Source: Trichobilharzia regenti (Eukaryota > Platyhelminthes > Trematoda > Strigeidida > Schistosomatidae). Taken from it: a stretch of DNA of 64,000 nt. This document shows, one piece after another, positions 11,201 through 20,989 of this stretch (its first letter is position 1; each line of letters begins with the position of its first letter). The stretch lies in assembly GCA_944472135.2 (NCBI GenBank), contig OX235270.1, positions 117,195,842 to 117,259,841 on the forward strand. The letters run 5' to 3'. The notes below the pieces were generated by a model. That model saw nothing but the letters and a program-made list of their open reading frames with translations, had not been told where the DNA came from and searched no databases. The position numbers were made by a program, and so were the translations under genes.

Positions 11201-14200
11201 TGTTGTTTAGTCTTTCATCTTGTATTCTTTCTGACTATACATGATACATGCATTTAAATGATAATCAAACCCGGTGGACTATTATTCCATCTTGTACTTG
11301 TATCACGACACAGATTCTGATATAATTTTGATTTGCTTTTACTGGTGATTGTATTCTAACTAACACTAATGAATTTGTAACTGTAAAGCCTGAAGAAATT
11401 TTTGAGAACAAATGTTCCTTCACACTATTCTTATTTTGACTACATGGTCTTATTTAAAATTTGAGATTGAGTTTCAGTCAGAAATGTATGAACAGAACTA
11501 CATTGGTAAAGTCCTTTTCAATTTCCTACAAATTTAGAATTAGGTTTATATATATATGAAATTCAGGTGATCAGTGTTAATGCCGTCGATCTGAATAAGT
11601 AGAATGTAACAAATGTGAAAAACGCAATAGAAAATAATTCTGTAGCAATAAACGTTAGGACTATTATATGCACGTCTATAAAACGCCTCATGTTTGATTC
11701 ATCAGTCAGTTGTACTTTCCTAATTTCTATTAAGTCACAGTAGTTTTAATGATGTCTTGAAATACTCTCACGTTTCAGATAGATTAAGAAGAGCTGATTC
11801 AATTAAGCATACCTAAAACTATTGAGTAGAATTTAGTCGAAGAAATTCTCTTCCCACAAACTTAGCTTGAACTATGAAAACTGAAAGTAGTTAACTGGCA
11901 AAGGCATTTGAAACTATGGTTACTATGTTTGACTCGCAATAAAGATACTACCAATTACTGGCAAGCGTATGCATCTATGTGATGAGTACGATATAGGACG
12001 GAACGTAAATCCTCCCTTCTATTTCCAGCTACCAACAAACAAGTAACTTCGAGTTCTTAATATTGGTAATATCGAGGCATCCGTTCGAGGAACTCGTATA
12101 CCGAAATGAGGTTGATGAATTCGTACCAGACATTTCAAAGGGTATTCACAAACATGGATAAATAAATTCAAAGTTAGAATTAGTTTGTGCACCATACATT
12201 CAAAACATTGCGAATGACAGAATCTCTGGCTAAATGTGTATAATTCATAAATAATCCCCACCCAGTCATTAGTGAAAATAGTGGAGAGGATCTTCTAGGC
12301 GTTTTCACTTTCTGTAAGCCTTTGTTCCTCAACAATTTTAGATGATGTTGGTGCACCAAATGACCAATATATCTGGCTTCACACGAGATAGTGAATTAAT
12401 GTATGCGCAAAGAAGACGGTGAATGCGAGGTCTTGTCTTCCATACTTCTACAGACCATTGAACAACCGAATAACTCTACGTTTAGAATTGATAGGTAGAA
12501 TGTTCTCAAAAAATGTCGAAAGCCCTCTTTTACAGACATTATAAGTTAGGTCACCATTGAAATCAAGGTCCATATAAAGTCGTTTTGCCAAAAAAGATGC
12601 TTCACTTCTCTAAATTTTCCGTTTGTTGTTCTTGTCAATAAATTTTGGTGAATATCCATTTTGGACGAAGATCTCTTTCAGCTTCAATTCCTTTTCTAGA
12701 ACGTCACGATTGAAGATACGTAGGATGAAGGTGGTAAGAGATATCATTAAATTTTGTTCTCCTTCAGTCACCACCTAGCTGCAGGTGACCATCCTATATG
12801 GGTTTCCCATAGACAGACATTCTTAAAATTCCATTAGCCGTTCTTGATAGTTCAAAATCAGGCAAGGGAATGTTCGATTAATTCTCCATTTCAGTGAATT
12901 TCATCTCTTGATAGCAGTTACTAACTGCTTGTAACATCTGAGTAAGGTCATATTTGTTATCACAGATAATAAAAATGTCGTCCACATACCTTGTATACAG
13001 TTGATTTTAAGGAACCATTATCAAGACTTGGCATAAAACAGTTTATTAACAATGGACCCAGTGGGGCTCCATTCTTTTATCTGTAAATGATGTCATTCAA
13101 TGTAAACTGTTATTAGAGAGTACATTTCAGTAGCAGTTCCTTCAGATATGCTATTGATATTCCGACGTTCAACTGGCTTTCGTCTTTATATATCTGCATA
13201 TAAAATACATGATTTCCATAAGTGGTGAAGAATGATTTGATGTCGAGAGACAGCATGCTTTTAATAGGGATCTTCATATCATGTATGCGATCAACGAATT
13301 GGAAAGTGACACGAAGCTAGTAGATGTACAACTATTTTCAGTCAACCTTTCCTAACTGTTCCATTCTTACGAGCCCTTACGTAACATCACATTTTCTTTG
13401 CTCCTATGTACATCCTGATTACAACTCACCCACTGGATTACTGATCTCATTATGTAACACCATCACTCCTGCTCAAATTCTCTTACGAACTATTTTGATG
13501 TGGTTGTGTTCTCTGAGCTAGATGGTTAGTTTGCGAAGCTTTCATCACCCTACTGGGTGACATCTTCAGCGCATACTTCAATTTGAAGTATGAAGTACCA
13601 ACTGATTAATATCAGCAACTATGCTTGTGACTGTTCATCTCTTCTGTCCCTGTCCTCTTTTGTGAAAACACTGTATATCAAATGGGATTGTACAACTAAA
13701 GAAAATGAAGTTACTGAGAAGAGTTACTTGTTTTGTTTATCGTTAGGGCTTATATGTAATCAGTCCTATAGTATATTAAGCCTATTTCCTAAGATGGTTG
13801 ACTATTTTTGCTTTGTATTTGACAGTACTCAGAAATGAATTAAACTAAACAGTATAATTTCATAATGAAGTTAGGAAATAAATAATGGGCATTCCAAACA
13901 CCTACCTCAGTATTATAATAAATCTCGAATATCATTTCAGTTTGTAAAAGAAGGCAATAAGTGGTACCATTCTTTATAGAAAATTTAGTAGCTGTCGAAC
14001 TAGGCATAACTTCAGGGATAACTGTTGTGGAGGTAGATGAAGTCGAATTATGAGAAGCATCAGTTGTTATTGTTGTTATATGTACTGTGGTTTTAGGTTG
14101 TACTGTTGTCAAAGTTGACTGAGTAGTTGAATGGCTTGTAGTAGTTTCGGACGTGGTAGTGGAATTCTGTGTCATACTACCAGGATCAGTAGTTTCAGTA

Positions 14201-14645
14201 TGAGACGACACATCAATGGATTGAAAACTGTCATCTTCGAAGATATCAAAATCTTCCTGGCGACCAACTGATTTCACTTCTGAATACAATGGCGTGGTTG
14301 ATGGTGATGAAGCATTTTCAACAAATATATTCTCATTACTATTGGATGTTGAAAATTCAGAGGGATTGAAGGCATTGGTGGAAGGACTTGTGACTATCGT
14401 CAAAATAGTTTCGGGTGTACTGAGACTAGTAGATGACTGGGTAGTGGAAGCCAATAGGTGTTCAGAAGAATCTGGCTCACTGTAATTGATGTATGTTGTC
14501 GAAGAAGGCGAAGATGCGTCCACATACTCAGTAGATCCTGAAGACGTCAAATATTTGGCTAATTCAGTGCTCTCACTTCCTATCAGTTTTGAGTGTTCGA
14601 CAGTAGTTTTGTAAACACCAGAAGTGTCACCATTTTGTGTAGTAT
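5108..14645 (-). CDS. LAMP: LAMP-family lysosome-associated membrane glycoprotein (gene span, 5' end missing)
   Basis: Four minus-strand exons (14645-13906, 8881-8617, 7735-7544, 5250-5108) join in compatible phases (0, 1, 1) to give about 445 residues. Order: a Ser/Thr-rich mucin-like stalk of about 215 residues, one LAMP luminal domain with its conserved cysteines, a transmembrane helix, and a short basic tail ending YSTL. LAMP proteins are type I glycoproteins of lysosomes and late endosomes; the C-terminal YxxPhi motif binds AP adaptors for lysosomal sorting. The signal-peptide exon must lie upstream (right) of 14645, because the first exon seen starts in mid-codon; I could not find it. 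Introns hold an RTE-tailed SINE (6290-6513), hammerhead SINEs (8176-8430, 9300-9600), an RTE relic and a Penelope relic. Vertebrate LAMP1/2 have two luminal domains; this gene has one plus a stalk, closer to CD68 or DC-LAMP in plan. Domain assignment is confident; exon borders are by eye. Confidence 0.85.
5251..7543 (-). other. LAMP intron (exon 3 to exon 4)
   Basis: About 2.3 kb with a GTAAGT donor at its 5' end. It contains an RTE-tailed SINE at 6290-6513 and a short (AT)n near 7499. A hammerhead-like string near 5740-5775 is too degenerate to call. No other gene is seen. Confidence 0.7.
6290..6513 (-). mobile_element. tRNA-Gly-derived SINE with RTE-like tail (family A)
   Basis: On the minus strand the head resembles tRNA-Gly (TCATCGGTGGTTCAGCGG, then TAGAATGCTCGCC). 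The body contains 'ggtatgaggctaactacctcaccctgtgaaaataaaatcactgctac' in diverged form. The end 'ttgaagccttacatttcact' followed by 'gggaacg' matches copies at 16474-16712 and 52656-52893 and resembles RTE 3' ends. It lies in a LAMP intron in sense orientation. Confidence 0.75.
7544..7735 (-). CDS. LAMP: LAMP exon 3 of those seen: second half of luminal domain
   Basis: A T-rich acceptor ending 'ttttag' leads into a 192-bp exon that begins by completing a Thr codon and ends one base into a Ser codon at 'aatt|gtaagt'. It encodes the second disulfide half: VFQIPVGSYYSCINGEEF, with a Cys after 'YYS', and the LAMP signature KQFKVQAF. The partner Cys is in the last exon. An additional Cys (in NSCKIY) lies inside this loop, which is unusual. 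NVS is a glycosylation sequon. Confidence 0.88.
8176..8430. mobile_element. Foldback pair of hammerhead SINE tails in a LAMP intron
   Basis: The left half (8176-8275) is a minus copy of the SINE tail and ribozyme; the right half (about 8310-8425) is a plus copy. The outer ends ('tgattgcttggaggattt' and 'aaatcctccaagcaatcaa') are near-perfect reverse complements. The tRNA head is mostly lost in the middle. Neither ribozyme core is complete: the right one reads CGAAGAGTCTTAAACTATGACAAAAC. The transcript would form a hairpin with arms of about 100 bp. Confidence 0.7.
8617..8881 (-). CDS. LAMP: LAMP exon 2 of those seen: first half of luminal domain
   Basis: 265 bp, phase 0 at the 5' side and phase 1 at the 3' side, with a strong A|GTAAGT donor. 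It encodes TKSYKLSQPNATVISNESEC and a beta-rich stretch ending LDETLFPDTSPT. The Cys pairs with that of YCLLLQ in the upstream exon, 34 residues away, as in LAMP domains. Five or more N-glycosylation sequons (NAT, NES, NST, NIS, NDS) are present. The acceptor ('cccaaagaaacag') has a weak pyrimidine tract, so the start could be a few bases upstream. Confidence 0.82.
9300..9600 (+). mobile_element. tRNA-headed hammerhead SINE, best-preserved copy
   Basis: Order on the plus strand: a 5' block ('gcaggtcgggtgtgaggaca' and 'cgccgaagacattggctag'), a tRNA-like head with A box (AGTGGCTTAATGG, about 9421-9433) and B box (GGTTCGAATCCC, about 9469-9480), a hammerhead ribozyme (9489-9534), and a tail with 'gttttccaatggttctctaa' and 'atgtcagctcatgatgaaat', ending near 'cctgtaacg'. 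The copy at 63690-64000 has the same order on the other strand, including the 5' block, so this approximates the full element. Confidence 0.82.
9489..9534 (+). ncRNA. Hammerhead ribozyme, core intact
   Basis: Stem I pairs GTACTG (9489-9494) with TAGTAC (9529-9534). The core is CTGAAGA (9495-9501). Stem II is GTCC (9502-9505)/GGAC (9513-9516) with a 7-nt loop. GAAA is 9517-9520. Stem III is the palindrome CAGCTG between A15.1 and U16.1. Predicted cleavage is after C9528 (GUC triplet). All invariant residues are present. Sm-alpha ribozymes have the same plan: tiny stem III and stem II loop of 6-7 nt. Confidence 0.82.
10530..11095 (+). mobile_element. RTE (SR2-like) relic, 3' end of ORF and tail
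   Basis: Translation of the plus strand, with frame changes and stops, gives SR2/RTE C-terminal pieces: 'RIFNTNVKSVLLC' with 'SETWRAS', then a 'TWKDHVRRRWKQVG' segment of the arginine-rich end. It finishes with 'gctctatgccctactcgaaa' and AATGA/AATA repeats like other RTE tails here. No open frame survives. Confidence 0.6.
12280..13340 (-). mobile_element. Penelope-like element relic (reverse transcriptase)
   Basis: The minus strand, read with frame changes, gives an ordered RT: 'LSLDIKSFFTTYGNH' (motif A region), 'NGAPLGPLLINCF' (motif B), 'RYVDDIFIICDN' (YVDD box, at about 12950-12990), then 'EMKFTEME' and 'IPLPDFEL'. FTxExE and the YVDDIF context are typical of Penelope-like elements. I did not find a GIY-YIG endonuclease downstream. 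It is broken by stops and lies in a LAMP intron, same strand. Confidence 0.65.
13906..14645 (-). CDS. LAMP: LAMP exon 1 of those seen: Ser/Thr-rich stalk and start of luminal domain
   Basis: A 740-bp exon begins in mid-codon after acceptor 'ttttattag' and ends in phase 0 before GTAGGT. About 215 residues are rich in Ser, Thr and Pro, with runs such as SHSTTQSTLTTVQPKTTVH. This is a probable O-glycosylated mucin-like stalk, interrupted by an acidic patch (EDFDIFEDDSFQS). The exon ends with NGTTYCLLLQTEMIFEIYY, the first strand and first cysteine of the LAMP domain. The phase-1 start means the previous exon supplies one base of an Asp or similar codon. Confidence 0.82.
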
Positions 14646-14990
14646 CTAATAAAACACGAAAGACAGTAATATATAGTAAGAAGGAATAGTTACACTTTTT
14701 ATTTTATAATTCTTGTATTAAAATCCTAATTAGTGTTATGGTAGACCTAAAATATATTAACTAAATAATTTCTATAGAATTTAATTTGTTCTAAACTTGA
14801 AAGCATCATTGTTAACCTTTCTAGGTTGGGCAAATACGAAAAAAATGACACATGAATACCAATTCATCAGCGTTTTGCTGCTGAGGATCCCATATCACAT
14901 GCTTTATGCCTAGCTGGTTCAGGTGTCGCACTAAGCGCTGGACCTAAAGCTACATTATTAGACTAAATCATCACTATTAGTCATTAATAT
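14646..14990. other. Upstream intron of the LAMP gene, nothing recognised
   Basis: AT-rich DNA directly 5' of the first LAMP exon seen. No signal-peptide exon could be identified here or further right. Confidence 0.4.
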
Positions 14991-15480
14991 ACTGTCAGAC
15001 CAGAAGAGTGAGAAGCAAATGGTCAGAGAAGCGTTGTCTTTACATCATCTCTATCTGCGTAGTGACAGATTGCAGAAGTGAGAGAAAAGAACTGATAGAT
15101 TGCAACCTGGATATAATTAAGGATGACTTTTACCATCAAACGATTGACCGTCTTGAATGAGGGCAATCCACAGATATCGTAGTGCACACTAAGCGGATGA
15201 ATTTGTATATCATTTTAGCCTCGGAAAGAGAGTATCTAGATGGTCAGTGGGGACTAAGTGGTGGCAGATCAGATAATGAAAAAGGTCTTCTACAGCTCTG
15301 TGAAGACCATAACCTATTTCTGATCAACACCGAATTCTGACATCGAAATCGTCGTAGTGCTACAGAAGAGTGAACTCAAAAGACCACACGGCACGAAATA
15401 TGACAGATTAGTAAGACGACCTAATAGATTCTTGAAACCATTTTACTTTGGGTACGCTGAGAATTCTAAAGATATATCTC
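14990..15480 (+). mobile_element. RTE-type LINE relic, endonuclease region
   Basis: Broken plus-strand translation gives pieces in the order expected of an RTE apurinic endonuclease, including 'SDNEKGLLQLCEDHNLFLIN' close to the '(E)RG..L..C....L...NT' region. Several stops interrupt it. Borders are uncertain. Confidence 0.5.
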
Positions 15481-16473
15481 TAGTAAAAGCTAACGTTCAC
15501 CGACTAATTCACTGTTACACACCCTTGAGATAAGTTAAACAATTAACAGTTGTCGATTTGGAATAATGCTACCTGATATCTTCCTTCTGTACTCCAAGTC
15601 TGAATCCTAAAATGTTACACTATCATCAGCTACCAAAAGTGTAAGTGTATACAGAACTTTCATAACTTCTTAAGCACTAGTTCGAATTCTTATGATACCT
15701 TAGAGTGTGACAGGTTAATATTGCAATTTAGTGGTGATAATGAACGTCATTCTAAACGGATTGGCGTCAGTAAACTGGTTGCACTTGTCGCCATTGCCAA
15801 ATATCAAGCCAAACTAAATTCAAGACTAGCTACTGACTCTCTAATCAGTAAAGACTTCCTAAAGATGACGAGTAAAGCCATTCTCTGACTGGAATAAAAT
15901 TGCGCCATCAAATAATGGAATTTCGTGAGTCCCTTGAAACCTAATATCGTAGGCATTATTTGATTATACTCAATAACTTCACGAATGGACTATTGATGAT
16001 GATGATGATAGAATGATGCATTAAATGACTTTTTATATACTTCATGAAGTAGCGAGCGGGGTAAGCTGCTAGAACGTAGGAATGATCTGAGTTTTCGATT
16101 GTCTTTCGATGTCTTGACCACCCAATCAAAGCATACATCTGCTGCTTGAGAAATGAATATCAGGCAAACATTACATCGGTTAAAGTGGGAGTCCCCTTCG
16201 TGCTCGAATCCATGAACATAAATAAGCTTTGAGAAGACACGACATGCATTCTTTCATATAGATGCGTGTACATAATTACGAACACGAATTCGATTGAGAT
16301 GATGTAGAAATCGTAAATAGAGGAACCGCCAAAAATGCCAGGGTACTCAAATGAATCAGCAATTAACAAACGTACTACTATACGCCCAATTTATCGACTA
16401 GTAAAAAATAAATCACGTAACAAGAATGTTGAAATACCAAGTCAATAAAAAATGATCAGTATAGAAGTAATTG
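15481..16473. other. Unassigned AT-rich stretch
   Basis: No recognisable gene. Short open frames at 15956-16138 and 16160-16369 (minus) have no domain features. A short GAT repeat lies near 15988. Confidence 0.35.
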
Positions 16474-16712
16474 TGTGCGTCGGTGGCATCGTGGTTAGGA
16501 CGTTCGCCTACCATGCGCATGGTCCGGGGTTCGATCCCCGGCCGGCGCACTCCTTTACCTCGCCAAACCAGTAATAAAAGTCGGTAAAGATGATAGGTTG
16601 GGCATGAGGCTAGAAACCGCATCCTGTAAAATAAACACTGCTACAGAAACTTCAAGCCACTAGCTTGAAGCCCTATTTTCCACTGGGGAACGTGAAGGAA
16701 AAAAATAGAAAT
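16474..16712 (+). mobile_element. tRNA-derived SINE with RTE-like tail (family A)
   Basis: The head has an A box (TGGCATCGTGG, 16484-16494) and B box (GGTTCGATCCC, 16528-16538) and pairs its ends like a tRNA ('gtgcgtcgg' with 'ccggcgcac'). The body ('tttacctcgcc', 'gcatgaggctagaaacc') is followed by a short hairpin-like 'cactagcttgaagccct' and 'ttccactggggaacg', then an A-rich tail. The 3' part matches RTE ends ('gaagccctat'), implying mobilisation by RTE machinery. Confidence 0.82.
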
Positions 16713-16929
16713 TAATTAACAACCAGCCACGACAATGACTGCCAGAACACACAAGTAAGTGTCATTCATGGAGAATTCAAATGAGTTCATTTCATACTAA
16801 AACCTGCTCCGAAAATGTTGTCCAGAACGATAACAGAAGCTGTGCAATTAAATCAACCAGCTCAGAGAACACGACTGAGTCAAAATCACCCACCTGAGCT
16901 AGAAATCTTTTAACCATAGACGATATCAC

Positions 16930-17150
16930 CTTTCAGTGGAATAACAAACGGGTTATTCAAATAGCTCTTAATCAACTGGCGATTGATACTTGGGAGTGTA
17001 ATGTGTGTTTTTTAAACCACTCAAGTGCAAAAAGTATTCAAAATATCACATATCTAGGCAATTGTGTGAGTGCTGGTGGAGATTTAGTTGATGAAGTTTA
17101 GTAGATCATGACTCTCAGTAGCTTGAGGTGTAACTGGATATGGCTCAGAA
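16930..17150 (+). mobile_element. LINE reverse transcriptase relic
   Basis: Plus-strand pieces 'IALNQLAI' and 'YLGNCVSAGG' match in order the RT C-terminal part of the LINE relic at 55180-56450. The rest is lost. Confidence 0.55.
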
Positions 17151-19500
17151 CTGAAGTTAGTGGGGAACATGATGCACTTTACTTATATTGCTTAAATTAT
17201 TAAGGGTGAATTAACTCAGTTATGTTTTTAAAACACTGCCACATTTTCTTTCATCAACCATAGTATACCACGTTTGTGTTTAAAATAAATAGTAAGTTAA
17301 TCAGTTGATATTTCTCGACTAGCATGGTGATGCCTTAGAACACAAAAAGTATTTAGCATTCATTGAAGATAACAGTACTCTGCCATACTATCGACTGATT
17401 TTCTACGCCTAATCTCAATACTTACCACCATCAGTTTGCTAATAACATGATAAATTAAACCAAGATTCTTATGGTTAAAACACAATCTTTGTGTTTTCTG
17501 CTTACAGTTGCTAGCACGTGACTGTAAATTATGATACAGGCAAGCATGCTCCAATGAGTTCCATGCAGCCACTAAATCTAGCAAATGCCGAAAACATGTT
17601 TTATCGTATCAGCGACCATCTATGAGGGTTGATACACTTTCCTCGTTGAAGATTGTTAACTGACGTAAGATTGGGTTGAACTAGAGTTAGGTTTGATTAA
17701 ATCATTCATCCATAAAGTCTTTAACCTTTGACTTGAGCCACTCAGGGGGTATATACTACAAGGCCAAAGTTGCCGAGACGCTAGAAATCAATCCTAGGAG
17801 ACTGTTGATGGCATCCCTCAAAATTGTTTCCAGCGGTGCAAGTGTGTTAATTCAGGTCCACTTAATCTTTTTATTCTCCATGTAATTATTTTTACCATAT
17901 AAATTTCCGTTTATTACTGTTTCTCCGCATTCCTTTTTTCAATTACCATAAGTTATTTTGTATGAAGTGTGACAACTTAGAATATAACACTTTAGTGCAA
18001 AGTTCTATGCTGGATATTCAGTCAGTCGGAAGTGATCAATACAACCATGAAGTTTGAATAAAGCAAGAGCAAAAGTTTTTGCAGAATAAAATAGTACCAT
18101 TATCAATTTCGTTATCTTCTCATCACTGCTTACAGCCCAAAGACATTATTAAGTTTATCTACGGAAACAATTTTAACATACTTGCATAGATTTAATTTTA
18201 AACAAAAAATCAATATATATATATATATATACAGTGCTAATAATAATAATCACTTTATTCCGAACAATGATAATACATACTGGAGTTTTTCGACGTTGTG
18301 TAATCAAATAAAAGAGAGGGTGAAAACATCTAGTTACCAGGGCAAGAGTTGGCTGATGAGAAGCCAACAAAATAAATCGATGATAAATATTTGACACTGT
18401 AATAGGATTAAAACCAAGAATTAACTTCCTCCACACTTGATGATATTTCAAAGTATTAAATATTCACTGGGCCATTGTAAATTGGCTTATGAGTTTATTT
18501 TGTGTACATAAGGTGCTAACCAATTAACCAGCAATTTCAGCGTTTCAAAATGAGCTAAATAATAGAAATGACAGAGTGCACATGTCTTTCTATTAACTCG
18601 ATTTAAGCAACAGTGAGCATATCATAATATTTTGTGGCGTAAAACTGATGTACTATGAACAAATAAACTTCTGCGATTAAAGAAGTCATCACATAACCAT
18701 CGAGATAGTAGGGTTATACATTTTTATGGTACTCAAATTCTGGCCCTAACAAACGACTATTAAATTCCAAATTCAAAAACAAAGAAGCACTTTTTCCAAA
18801 TGTACAGAGTTGCCCGAATGTTCAAGAGTGTATATCGATCGGAAATCATTGATTAAAAAGCACTTACTCTGTGGTAGTGGATTTGGATGTATGACAATAG
18901 CCAACCGTGAACAAATAAATATGAACAGAGCACCTAAGAGATATGTATGATATCATATGTGGGACTAACCAGTAACTAGCATCGTGAGAGGCTGAGGCAA
19001 CCTAACGGAAACCGTGAAGAGATTCAATGTGAGGCCACCTTGAATTTACTCGGTTAAACAAATCTCAGGATTCCTTGAATTTCTAAAATTCAATAAATAC
19101 ATACTTTTGGAAAACATTGTTGTAAGAAAACGGAGGAAAATATTTAAGCCCGATATTAATTATCAAAGAGAAATAAATGGTGCAGTATAAATGTTTGGGA
19201 GGTGTTGACGAAGCATGTGAAATAATGTCAAACAGCAAACCATATTCATGAGAATTTCGCCTAGTCCATGTCTGCTCAGCCATTTGCATTACCAAACTGA
19301 GGTACGTCGTGTCCATATCACGCCACCGTTTCAAGCACAGGTTCAATTTATGTGCATTCGGAGTCTAAAATTAAAGGCGTGTCGCAAAGGATAGTTCACG
19401 TTGGGCACTCAAGATAAGCTTCAGTCCCATCATCGAGTCTTAGTTCAACTTCGCTCAGATTATACCTATATAATTTTAACATATGTCTACTCACTCGGAG
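17151..19500. other. Unassigned stretch with one dispersed-repeat segment
   Basis: No gene recognised. 18212-18231 is an (AT)n run. 18240-18400 matches 48610-48700 in inverted orientation ('ccctggtaa.t.gatg' and 'tctcttttgcttgattaca' blocks), so it belongs to an unnamed dispersed repeat. The other open frames lack features. Confidence 0.35.
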
Positions 19501-20989
19501 CCCAGTTATTTCATAATTAATCAGTCAACAGTAAAGAATTCATAGGGATTTAGGACGACTTCTGTCTTCGGCAATCAATAATCCAATAGTCCATTACTAT
19601 GTGTTATAGATAGGAATCCTGGTTGATAATGAAGCAGATGTACATGTTCCTTCCTTGTCTACACATGAACGTCAGTATCCTGACACAACGGTAACACTAC
19701 AAGCAGTCAACTAGTCCAATCCCCAATCGTGTGGACTGACTTCTTACGGGCAGAGCAAATAGTCACTACCTGGTCCGCTCACCCAGTTAACCAGACATTT
19801 CTGGTGCAGTCAGTCATACGTCTTCTTTGAACTTGACGATTATACACACAACAGCACCTCCGTGTACCAAGGTGGTGAATTAGTTTCCAGGTATGAAGTC
19901 TTCATTCCGAAAAAACGAAATGAAGCATCATTTTTTTTTGTTTTTGTCTACCCACGACGCCTTCATCCAGACCGACTCAGTAACGTAAAGGTAGAATTAA
20001 ATAAGAAGCTGGAGGTTGGTATTTTTCTTTTAATTCTTGGTCTTCACCAGTTCACATGGTCCCTAAATAGTCTTCTGATAGAATGACACCATGGAGTGAT
20101 TACCCAGCTTCAAATAAGCCAGCAGTACTGGATTGCTACCCATTACCACATATGTCTGACTCCTGTAGTTTCTGCCACATGTTTTCTCCAAAGTTGGTCT
20201 CTAAAGAGGTTATCACAATGCTCCCGTCCATCTCAATAGCGCTCTGAATAGAACTGTTGCCATACCATTTGACCTTTGTAGATTCATCCTGATGCCTTTC
20301 GGTCTCATGAACCCCGTACAGCCATTCTATCACCTAATCGATCAGGTACTGCAAGGTCCCCCCTCTACCTAGGCATGCATCGAAGACTCACTCATTACGA
20401 CTCTAGATGGAACTGAACACCTGAGACGTGTTATACACTACTCGAAATACTTAGACAACTGTGAATTACGTAAGACCTCGCTGAAATCTTTTGGGCATTT
20501 GATCGACAGTCACGTGCCTGATGTATACACACTGTCGCCAGCAACTTGGTAATGCAAATGACTATGCAGACGCCTTGATGACTTGCAAGCTATTGGAGAT
20601 TACTCACTACTTAACTCAAGAAATTATGACGTTTTCGGGTGTTACCAACATTTACAGTTATGACATTTCCAACTGTGCTACAGTTCTGCAACTGTAAACC
20701 GACTGTCCACGTGGACTTAGTCGTTTGTCTCGCCTTTCAGCTGAAGTCGTTAAATCCTCAGAGACTGTTAAGCACTTATTATACGAAAAGACGTTTTTAG
20801 CCAGACATAAAACAGAAGTTTCTCTTCCCTTTTGATGGACCCCCCGAATTCAACCACTGTGGTAGTCCTACAACTACAAGCACACAGTAAATGACAACTT
20901 CCCATATTCTTTTCATAACGATTGGACCCAGCCCAGTGTTTCCACAGCACTTGTGGTGGAGTGTTACTGGCCATTTATTTGGCCATCAA

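Larger units (their letters stand above)
8882..13905 (-). other. LAMP intron (exon 1 to exon 2)
   Basis: About 5 kb, GTAGGT donor. It holds the hammerhead SINE at 9300-9600 (antisense to the gene), an RTE relic at about 10530-11095 and a Penelope-like relic at about 12280-13340. The remaining stretches (about 9600-10530, 11100-12280, 13345-13900) show nothing I can name. Confidence 0.65.

Noticed and set aside
14294..14485. Plus-strand frame opposite the LAMP stalk exon
   Set aside because: Shadow of the Ser/Thr-rich exon on the other strand.
16484..16550. Functional tRNA genes at the tRNA-like heads (16484, 52660, 58740, 9421, 24600)
   Set aside because: A and B boxes are good, but anticodon arms do not pair properly and each is followed by a repeated SINE body. 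They are SINE heads.
18350..18375. CTGATGAG string in 'ttggctgatgagaagccaa' as a hammerhead
   Set aside because: No GAAA with a stem II follows. The string is better explained as a small hairpin inside a dispersed repeat.
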